Assembly: GCA_013696425.1 (NCBI GenBank)
Contig: JACCYP010000033.1
Coordinates: 1 to 5,270 of the forward strand
Source: Thermoleophilaceae bacterium
Lineage (GTDB): Bacteria > Actinomycetota > Thermoleophilia > Solirubrobacterales > Thermoleophilaceae
Length of the DNA: 5,270 nucleotides
Direction: 5' to 3'
The notes beneath the pieces are model-generated. The model was not told where the DNA came from, did not search any database, and saw nothing but the letters and a program-made list of their open reading frames with translations. This document shows positions 1 through 4,988 of this stretch, piece by piece. Each line of letters begins with the position of its first letter. Within the stretch, counting starts at the first letter, position 1. The translations under genes were made by a program, and so were the position numbers.

Positions 1-509
1 CCTCAGCGGCGGTGGACTGGACCTGGGAGGTACCCGTGCTCCCGATCACGGCCTTAATCCTCAGCGCGGCCGTGCTGGCCGGCCGCCGCGGCGAGCGCGC
101 CCGCCGACCGTTCTCCATCCCCGCCCGAGCCACAGTGGTCGGATTGGCACTGATCGCCTTCGTCGCGGTGTTGATCCCTCTTTCCTGGACGAGCTCGGTG
201 CGGGCAAGCCAACGCGCTGCTCGCGGGGCCAACATCACGTCCGCTCTCGGCGACGCCACTGCGGCGCGGCGGGTGGCGCCCTTCGCCGCCACTCCGTCGC
301 TGCAGGAGGCACTCGTGCGCGAGTCCGCCGGCGACCTCCCCGGCGCGGCCGCCTCCGCCCGGCGGGCGACCAAAGCTGAGCCCGACAACTGGCGCACCTG
401 GCTCGTGCTGTCGCGACTCGAGGCCAAGCAGGAGCGCGCGGCTGCCTCGGTCGCGGCCTACCGGCGCGCCAGGTCGCTCAGTCCTCGCTCCCGGCTCTTC
501 CAGCGATGA
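1..509 (+). CDS. O-antigen ligase/polymerase-like membrane protein, C-terminal part (5' end outside window)
   Basis: The frame is open to the left edge, so this is the tail of a longer protein; the GTG at 12 is internal, not a start. The visible part begins SAAVDWTWEVPVLPI, which resembles the D-W-x-W-E-x-P segment before the last membrane helices of actinobacterial O-antigen ligase (Wzy/WaaL, PF04932-like) proteins. Two hydrophobic stretches follow, at about residues 11-27 and 43-61 of the visible part, separated by a basic Arg-rich loop. The remainder, about residues 93-160, is helical and TPR-like (repeated Ala/Leu/Arg helices, including AEPDNWRTWLVLSRLEAKQ). Such proteins join or transfer lipid-linked polysaccharide at the outer face of the membrane. 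The stop overlaps the start of the next gene (ATGA), so the two are probably translationally coupled. The ligase assignment rests on a short segment and the setting; the membrane-plus-TPR architecture is directly visible. Confidence 0.68.
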   Translation, partial: SAAVDWTWEVPVLPITALILSAAVLAGRRGERARRPFSIPARATVVGLALIAFVAVLIPLSWTSSVRASQRAARGANITSALGDATAARRVAPFAATPSLQEALVRESAGDLPGAAASARRATKAEPDNWRTWLVLSRLEAKQERAAASVAAYRRARSLSPRSRLFQR

Positions 510-781
510 CCGAGCTTCCCGAAGACCTCGTCTCGATCGCCGAGCGTCTCGAGCGCGAGCGGCCGGTCCCCACCGCCGCGTTCCGCGGCGAGCTGAGGCG
601 GTCGCTTGGCTCCGCGGCGGATGGGGCGGCCGGGCGCAGGCCTGCCTCGCTCTGGCCGCGGGTGGGCGCATTGGCGGCGGTCGGTGCAGCCCTGCTCGCG
701 ATGGCCACTGCCGGCCTGGCAGGTACCGGCCCGCTGGCCCCGTCTGAGGCTGGCAAGGCCGCCGCCGTCGCTCAGCGCTGA
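506..781 (+). CDS. small single-pass membrane protein, possible anti-sigma-like partner
   Basis: A 91-residue protein whose ATG overlaps the preceding stop (ATGA, 506-509), with no clear Shine-Dalgarno, so coupling to the upstream gene is likely. The N-terminal half is charged and probably cytoplasmic, with ERLERERPVPTAAFRGEL at residues 13-30. One membrane helix follows at about residues 52-73 (GALAAVGAALLAMATAGLAG), then a short Ala-rich tail of about 18 residues. I do not recognise a catalytic domain. Small proteins with an 'ERLERERPVP..FRG.L' start are, to my recollection, common beside ECF sigma genes in Thermoleophilia. A soluble N-terminus plus one helix fits a membrane-held sigma-binding protein, but no zinc-binding HxxxCxxC motif is present, so this role is conjecture. 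The gene is convergent with the glycosyltransferase at 772-1986 and overlaps it by 10 bases that contain both stop codons. Confidence 0.75.
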   Translation: MTELPEDLVSIAERLERERPVPTAAFRGELRRSLGSAADGAAGRRPASLWPRVGALAAVGAALLAMATAGLAGTGPLAPSEAGKAAAVAQR

Positions 782-796
782 TTCGGCGCGGGCTCG
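772..796. repeat. 25-bp imperfect direct repeat, copy 1
   Basis: This segment matches 2853-2877 at 23 of 25 positions, with differences only at 775 (G versus A) and 789 (C versus T). It encodes the last seven residues (EPAPNQR), part of one more codon, and the stop of the glycosyltransferase on the minus strand. Similarity ends abruptly at both borders, and the left border is exactly the stop codon. Confidence 0.85.
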
Positions 797-1986
797 CACG
801 CCATCTCCCAGTCTCGAGCAGCCGAGACGAAGTTCATTATCCGAGTTGCGCGTCGGTCCCATGTGAAGTCCCTGACCCGCTCCAGCGCCGCAGAGCCCAT
901 GCGTTCGGCTCTCTCAGGAGCATCCACGAGTTCCTGGATGGCCGACCAGAGCGCTTCCGGGGAATCGGCCTCCACGAAGGACGCGCATTCATCGGTGAGT
1001 ACCTCTCGCAAGACCGGCAGGTCAACCGACACGATCGGGCGACCCGAGGCCATGTACTCGAAGAGCTTTCCAGGAGACCGGTAGGCATTCAGCGCCAGGC
1101 CGGAGGGGTAGTACAGAACAAGGACATCGGCGGCGAACTGATAGGCCGGCACCTCGGTCGGTGGCACAAACCCCGTCATGACGACGTTGGCCAGGCCGTC
1201 GCGAGCACACCGATCGCGGAGCCGGGCGACGTGGTCGTGGCGCCCGCCGACGAGCAGGAACAGGAACCGTTCGTCGCCCAGGGCACGCTGTGCGACCTCG
1301 AGCAGATACTCCACCTCCCCGTAACCCTCGTAGATCTTCCCGGTGTAGACGACGAGGGACCGCTCCTCGGATATGCCGAGACGACTCCTGGCCTCGGATC
1401 TTGTAAGTCGCTGCGAATCGATCAGCTCGAGGTCGACCCCTTGGTGGGTGCCCAAGATTCTCTCGCTGGGAATGTCCCATGCGTCGGCCAACTCCCCCGC
1501 GAGGGCGTGGGTGTTCGCGACCACTCGATCGACATGACGCAGAACCCATCGCTGGACAGCGTTGCGCGGCGGGACGTGAGCCTCGAAGACCACGACGGGG
1601 GGCCGCCTTGCAATGCGCCTTCCCAGCAGGAGTGCGAGCGCTGTGCTGTAGGTCTTCGTGAACAGGCATAGCGGCTGCCGTCGACCCCTCATCACCTCGG
1701 CGAAGGCATAGACGGAATGGACCACCAATCGGTTCACTGCTACCCACCAGCCGGGGCTGGTCTGAGTCACCGGGACCCGCACCAGGCGGGTGGGGAATCG
1801 GACCTCGATCGGGTAGAGGGACAGCGGATGCTCGGCCTGCGGCTCTTCGGGCATGGTCTTGATGCGAAGCCCGACGAGCTCGAGATCGACGCCCGACCGA
1901 GCCAGCGCCGCACAAAACGACACGATGCACTGACGGTCAACCCGCGGAAGGTCGATATCCGCGGGCGCAAAGTAGACGAACCTCAT
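772..1986 (-). CDS. family 4 glycosyltransferase (GT-B fold)
   Basis: A 404-residue cytoplasmic enzyme predicted to transfer a sugar from a nucleotide sugar to a growing lipid-linked glycan. The N-terminal acceptor-side domain starts MRFVYFAPADID and includes FEAHVPPRN (134-142) and VVANTHALAGEL (155-166). The hinge region carries HQGVDLELI (181-189). The C-terminal GT4 domain (PF00534/PF13692 type) shows YTGKIYEGYGEVEYLL (214-229), LVGG (245-248), TGFVPPTEVPAYQFAADV (271-288) and the donor-binding SPGKLFEYMASGRPIV (304-319), with K307 and E310 in the expected places. Length is normal for the family. ATG 1986 is chosen because it overlaps the methyltransferase stop (ATGA) and starts right at the first beta strand; no separate Shine-Dalgarno is seen. 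The last residues, EPAPNQR, are nearly the same as the end of the sigma factor, an odd feature treated as a repeat. Sugar specificity cannot be read from the sequence. Confidence 0.93.
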   Translation of the reverse strand: MRFVYFAPADIDLPRVDRQCIVSFCAALARSGVDLELVGLRIKTMPEEPQAEHPLSLYPIEVRFPTRLVRVPVTQTSPGWWVAVNRLVVHSVYAFAEVMRGRRQPLCLFTKTYSTALALLLGRRIARRPPVVVFEAHVPPRNAVQRWVLRHVDRVVANTHALAGELADAWDIPSERILGTHQGVDLELIDSQRLTRSEARSRLGISEERSLVVYTGKIYEGYGEVEYLLEVAQRALGDERFLFLLVGGRHDHVARLRDRCARDGLANVVMTGFVPPTEVPAYQFAADVLVLYYPSGLALNAYRSPGKLFEYMASGRPIVSVDLPVLREVLTDECASFVEADSPEALWSAIQELVDAPERAERMGSAALERVRDFTWDRRATRIMNFVSAARDWEMACEPAPNQR

Positions 1987-2792
1987 GCGCGAGCGATCGC
2001 CACGTAATTCGTCGCGCGTTTGAAGACCTCGTCGGATTCCCTGTAGACAGGCACCGGCTGAAGCGAGGTTCGCAATACGCGATACAAGTCGAAGTCCGGC
2101 ACGAGAAGCTGGAAGAAGTCCCGCAAGAAGACGCGCGAATAGATGTTCGCGGCGCTGAACTCGAACTGGATGATGTCGACTGCGTGGCTAGCGAGTAAGC
2201 GCTGCCCACCGCGAAGCGCGGGGAGCTCGTGCCCCTCGACGTCGAGCTTCAAGAGACCGATCCGTTCGATGCTCTCTTGGGCGCAGAATGCATCGATCGT
2301 TGTTAGTTCGATCGTCTCTTCCCGGGTCTCGGCATTGGCTGTCCGCTGGAAGCGCTCACTGAGGTCGTGAACGGAACTGAGTTTCGAGGCGGGGGCGGGT
2401 GAGTACAACGTGGCCTTGCGCGAGTCATCGCTGAATCCCAAGTTTCGCGTCTTCACCCCACGAAGGCCGGAGAATGAGTCCCGAAGTTGCGTAAATGCGG
2501 AGGCCGAGGGCTCGAAGCACCATAGGTCCACGCCCTCCCCCAGCACGTCGAGTACGGAGTGGGCGTACAAGCCGACGTTCGCACCCACATCGAAGACGGT
2601 TATCGGCTGGCCAAGCCGATCGCGAACGAATTCCAAGACCCGCCTTTCGCCGCTGGCGAGCGGATGATTGCCCTCGCCGAAATATCGCCCCGCGAGCGCC
2701 AGCTGATGCATCGCATCAAACGCCGGCTGTAGCCGTTTATGTCCGAGCGCCGGGCCGATCGCGCGACGCCCGAGGTCGTTGAAGCCCGGCAC
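1983..2792 (-). CDS. FkbM family S-adenosylmethionine-dependent methyltransferase
   Basis: A 269-residue protein with the FkbM domain (PF05050): SAM-binding FDVGANVGLYA (67-77), the acidic ribose-binding loop FEPSASAF (93-100), TTIDAF (144-149), LLKLDVEGHELPALRGG (160-176) and IIQFEF (187-192). The family makes O-methyl groups, and in polysaccharide loci usually methylates a sugar hydroxyl, often as a capping or decorating step; that role is inferred here. It lies directly upstream of, and overlaps by four bases, the glycosyltransferase, so the two are probably one translational unit. The start is GTG at 2790-2792. An in-frame TAG at 2796-2798 prevents a longer protein, although reading continues open above it to an ATG at 2840, so the original N-terminus may have been longer. 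Its GC content, about 55-58% in sampled lines, is clearly below the neighbours at about 67-80%, which suggests acquisition from elsewhere. Confidence 0.9.
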   Translation of the reverse strand: MPGFNDLGRRAIGPALGHKRLQPAFDAMHQLALAGRYFGEGNHPLASGERRVLEFVRDRLGQPITVFDVGANVGLYAHSVLDVLGEGVDLWCFEPSASAFTQLRDSFSGLRGVKTRNLGFSDDSRKATLYSPAPASKLSSVHDLSERFQRTANAETREETIELTTIDAFCAQESIERIGLLKLDVEGHELPALRGGQRLLASHAVDIIQFEFSAANIYSRVFLRDFFQLLVPDFDLYRVLRTSLQPVPVYRESDEVFKRATNYVAIARA

Positions 2793-2852
2793 CAGCTAGG
2801 TGAAGAATCTGTGGAGGGTGTTCGCGGAAACGCAGATCATGGTACGAGGAAG
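2793..2852 (-). other. short gap between sigma factor and methyltransferase, with in-frame remnant of a possible longer N-terminus
   Basis: On the minus strand, ATG at 2838-2840 opens a 14-codon reading, MICVSANTLHRFFT, which ends at TAG (2796-2798). It is in frame with the methyltransferase that resumes at GTG 2792. The residues look plausible as an enzyme N-terminus. It may be a disrupted start, a tiny leader, or chance. No Shine-Dalgarno is seen before either start, and no terminator hairpin follows the sigma gene. Confidence 0.35.
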
Positions 2853-2877
2853 TCAACGCTGATTCGGCGTGGGCTCG
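2853..2877. repeat. 25-bp imperfect direct repeat, copy 2
   Basis: This is the partner of 772-796, in the same orientation and 2081 bases away. It encodes the last seven residues (EPTPNQR) and the stop of the sigma factor on the minus strand. The methyltransferase and glycosyltransferase genes lie wholly between the outer borders of the two copies. Confidence 0.85.
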
Positions 2878-3392
2878 AGCTGCGCCCGCAGCCTTCGCAG
2901 CGCCCGCGACAGGATCTGCTGCACGTTCGCGATCGACAGGTCGAGCAGCTCGGCGATCTCGGGTCCTTTGAGGTCACCGCCGAATCTGAGGGCCACCACC
3001 TGCCGGTCACGACCGGAAAGGGCGTCGAGCGCGGCGGCCAGATCGGGATCGATGCCCAGCTGGTCCTCGGGACCAGACGCTTCTCCGCGCAGGTCGAAGC
3101 CCGAGTCCTCGAGCGGCTGCTGGGAGCCCGAACGGTCGCGGCGGTAGTGATCGATCAGCAGATTGGACGCGATCGCGAGCAGCCACGTCCGCGGCGTGGC
3201 CCGCTTGGCGTCGAAGCGCCCCCACGCCCTGAGCGCCCGCTCGAAGGTGGCCTGGGTAAGGTCCTCGGCGTCGGCCTGGGAGCGCACGCGGTAGGCGACA
3301 AAGCCGTAGACAGCCCATACGTGGTCATCGTAGATCTGCTCGAAGTCGGCCGCCACCGAGCCGAGCATAGGCCGCTCGGCGAACGCGGTCAT
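2853..3392 (-). CDS. ECF-type RNA polymerase sigma factor (sigma-70 family)
   Basis: A 179-residue protein with the two-domain layout of extracytoplasmic-function sigma factors. Sigma region 2 spans about residues 17-87, with the core-binding DAEDLTQATFERAL (41-54) and promoter-melting RTWLLAIASNLLIDHYRR (68-85). An acidic linker follows. Region 4 spans about 108-172, containing LSGRDRQVVALRF and the helix-turn-helix IAELLDLSIANVQQILSRALRRLR, which reads the -35 element. No membrane segment or extra C-terminal domain is present. ATG at 3390-3392 is preferred; an in-frame GTG at 3437 would add 15 basic residues and ATG at 3368 would remove eight. None has a good Shine-Dalgarno, so the start is uncertain. 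The gene is divergent from the PGT gene and is followed on its strand by the methyltransferase, so it may lead an operon. No gene for a recognisable anti-sigma factor follows it directly. Confidence 0.92.
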   Translation of the reverse strand: MTAFAERPMLGSVAADFEQIYDDHVWAVYGFVAYRVRSQADAEDLTQATFERALRAWGRFDAKRATPRTWLLAIASNLLIDHYRRDRSGSQQPLEDSGFDLRGEASGPEDQLGIDPDLAAALDALSGRDRQVVALRFGGDLKGPEIAELLDLSIANVQQILSRALRRLRAQLEPTPNQR

Positions 3393-3594
3393 ACGAAGGC
3401 GACGAGCCCGATCCAGACGAACGGGGGAGCGTGACACCAGGCTTGTGGAAATGCTGGGTAAGGGCTAGGTTGACGTTCTGCTCGCCCGTGGTACTCAACT
3501 GAAGTCCGCGGACTCTGACTCCCTGCAGCGGCATCACCCCGGCTCGAGCGGAGCGCGGGTCGTCGCCGATCGCCACGCACCACGTGACTACCGG
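3393..3594. promoter_or_regulatory. divergent intergenic region between sigma factor and PGT
   Basis: About 200 bases separate the two outward-facing genes, so promoters for both should lie here. On the plus strand, TTGACG (3470-3475) followed after 16 bases by TACTCA (3492-3497) is a possible -35/-10 pair with a good -35 and a poor -10. The plus frame of the PGT is open from 3469, so part of the region may be coding. No clear sigma-factor promoter was found on the minus strand. Confidence 0.4.
3503..3514. promoter_or_regulatory. 12-bp perfect palindrome, possible operator
   Basis: AGTCCGCGGACT reads identically on both strands. It sits just downstream of the weak promoter candidate (TACTCA, 3492-3497), where a repressor site would act. 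A wider 5-base inverted pair, GTTGA (3469-3473) and TCAAC (3495-3499), lies next to it. The symmetry is certain; a regulatory function is conjecture. Confidence 0.3.
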
Positions 3595-4974
3595 ATGCGC
3601 CGTGCCCTCGCGGCGGCAGATGTGCTCGCACTGATAGTCGGCTTCGCCGCTGCACTTGGTCCGGCCGGCACCCGTGCGGACTTCGGATACGCGCTGCTAC
3701 TGGGACTCGCGACCGTGCCCGGCTGGATCACCATCTTCCGCGTGTACCGCCTCTACGAGGGCGACCTCAAGCGTGTGAACCACGCCGCGCTGGATGACGC
3801 ACCGGCGCTGTTCCACGCCCTGGTAATTGGCTCCTTGCTGACCTGGATCGTGTTCCGTATCGGCCCGGTGGAGCAACTGTCGGCCGTGGAGCTGGCCACG
3901 TTCGGGGTAGTGAGCTTCTGCGTCGTGCTCGGCTTCCGCACCGCCGCCAGGCGCCTGGTCGGTCGCCTGCTCGGCCCCGAGCGCGTCCTGGTAGTCGGGC
4001 ACGGCCCGACTGCAAGCCTGCTGATCCGGAAGATGGCCATGCACCCGGAGAACAACCTCCGCCCGGTGGGCGCGATTACGAGCGTCGGCGCGCACGAGCT
4101 CCAGACTCCCGCCGGCTCCGAGCCGGTGCGGGTGCTCGGAACAGTCGAGTCCTCGAGCCTCGAGGAAATAGCCGAGGTTCACAAGGTCGAGCGAGTGATT
4201 CTCTCCCACACCGACCTTCCCGAGACCACGATGCTGGATTTCCTCTGGCGGTGCAAGCAGCTCTCGCTGAAGGTAAGCGTCCTGCCTCAGCTGTTCGACG
4301 CCATGGGGCCCTCGGTGGAGATTGACTCCGTGGAGGGCATAACGCTCCTCGGGATCAACCCCCCCGTGCTCGGCCGGTCCTCGCGCCTGCTCAAGCGCTC
4401 GATGGACCTGCTGCTAGCCACGTCGGCCCTGATCGTCACGGCGCCGCTGCTCCTGCTCGCTGCGGTCGCGATCCGGATCGACTCGAAGGGGCCGGTCCTG
4501 TTTCGCCAGACGAGGGTCGGGCGGCGCGCCGAGCCCTTCGAGCTGCTGAAGTTTCGCACCATGCGCGCGGGAGCAGAACGGGAGCAGGCCGGCCTTATGG
4601 GGGAGAGCTCCGACCCGAATTGGGTGCTCATCGCCGACGATCCTCGGATCACACGAGTGGGCCAGTTCCTGCGCAGCTGGAGCCTCGACGAGCTCCCTCA
4701 ATTCTGGAATGTGGTGAAGGGCCAGATGACGCTGGTCGGACCCCGCCCTTTGATCGAGTCCGAGGACTCGCATGTGGACGGGTGGGGAAGGACACGCCTC
4801 GACCTGATGCCGGGTATCACCGGCCTCTGGCAGGTGCTCGGCCGAACGACCATCCCGTTCGAGGAGATGGTCAAGCTGGACTACCTGTATGTGACCAACT
4901 GGTCGCTCTGGACAGACATCAAGCTCCTCATACAGACCTTCGGCGCCGTCTTCCTCCGGCGCGGCGTGAACTGA
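3595..4974 (+). CDS. polyprenyl-phosphate sugar-1-phosphate transferase (WcaJ/WbaP-like PGT)
   Basis: A 459-residue integral membrane enzyme that would start glycan assembly by moving a sugar-1-phosphate from a UDP-sugar to undecaprenyl phosphate. The N-terminal part has about four hydrophobic segments (within 5-115). A Rossmann-like cytoplasmic domain follows, with VLVVGHGPTA (131-140) and RPVGAI (156-161). The C-terminal catalytic bacterial sugar transferase domain (PF02397) spans about 266-459. It contains a membrane-embedded helix with a conserved Pro (270-293, P284), GPVLFRQTRVGR (299-310), KFRTM (319-323), SLDELPQFWNVVKGQM (363-378), VGPRP (381-385) and PGITGLWQVLGR (406-417). D365-E366 correspond to the catalytic Asp-Glu pair known from PglC. 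The length and order match the long PGT subfamily. ATG 3595 has no Shine-Dalgarno, and the frame is open upstream to 3469, so the N-terminus may be longer. The sugar transferred is not predictable. Confidence 0.94.
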   Translation: MRRALAAADVLALIVGFAAALGPAGTRADFGYALLLGLATVPGWITIFRVYRLYEGDLKRVNHAALDDAPALFHALVIGSLLTWIVFRIGPVEQLSAVELATFGVVSFCVVLGFRTAARRLVGRLLGPERVLVVGHGPTASLLIRKMAMHPENNLRPVGAITSVGAHELQTPAGSEPVRVLGTVESSSLEEIAEVHKVERVILSHTDLPETTMLDFLWRCKQLSLKVSVLPQLFDAMGPSVEIDSVEGITLLGINPPVLGRSSRLLKRSMDLLLATSALIVTAPLLLLAAVAIRIDSKGPVLFRQTRVGRRAEPFELLKFRTMRAGAEREQAGLMGESSDPNWVLIADDPRITRVGQFLRSWSLDELPQFWNVVKGQMTLVGPRPLIESEDSHVDGWGRTRLDLMPGITGLWQVLGRTTIPFEEMVKLDYLYVTNWSLWTDIKLLIQTFGAVFLRRGVN

Positions 4975-4977
4975 GGA
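4973..4977 (+). promoter_or_regulatory. Shine-Dalgarno-like GAGGA before asnB
   Basis: GAGGA overlaps the PGT stop codon and ends 11 bases before ATG 4989 and 20 bases before ATG 4998, so its spacing favours the first start. It is the only convincing ribosome site seen before a gene in this window. Confidence 0.5.
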
Positions 4978-4988
4978 TCTAGCCGGAC

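Larger units (their letters stand above)
772..2852 (-). other. putative inserted methyltransferase/glycosyltransferase cassette
   Basis: A two-gene module bounded by the 25-bp repeats. One repeat unit plus the module makes 2081 bases. The right-hand portion is lower in GC than the flanks. No transposase, integrase or terminal inverted repeats are seen, so homologous or illegitimate recombination is a more likely cause than a standard mobile element. The cassette interpretation is inference from the repeat, gene content and composition. Confidence 0.45.

Noticed and set aside
54..671. 205-residue open frame on the minus strand
   Set aside because: It lies antisense to the ligase tail and the small membrane protein, is dominated by Arg, Ala and Gly, and shows no motif; long antisense frames are expected at this GC content.
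772..2877. Insertion sequence or integrative element
   Set aside because: There are no transposase or integrase genes, terminal inverted repeats or tRNA target; only the direct repeat is present, so a standard mobile element is not supported.
2739..3434. 231-residue open frame on the plus strand
   Set aside because: It is the antisense shadow of the sigma factor, whose region 2 and region 4 motifs are clear on the other strand.
3581..3586. CACGTG box just before the PGT ATG
   Set aside because: A six-base palindrome is too common in GC-rich DNA to support a regulatory call.
4150..4166. Inverted repeat TCCTCGAG-C-CTCGAGGA
   Set aside because: It falls in the middle of the PGT gene over codons for Ser-Ser-Leu-Glu-Glu, so favoured codons explain it; the one-base loop makes a hairpin unlikely.
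3697..4209. 170-residue minus-strand open frame
   Set aside because: It lies wholly within the PGT gene on the opposite strand and has no domain-like features.
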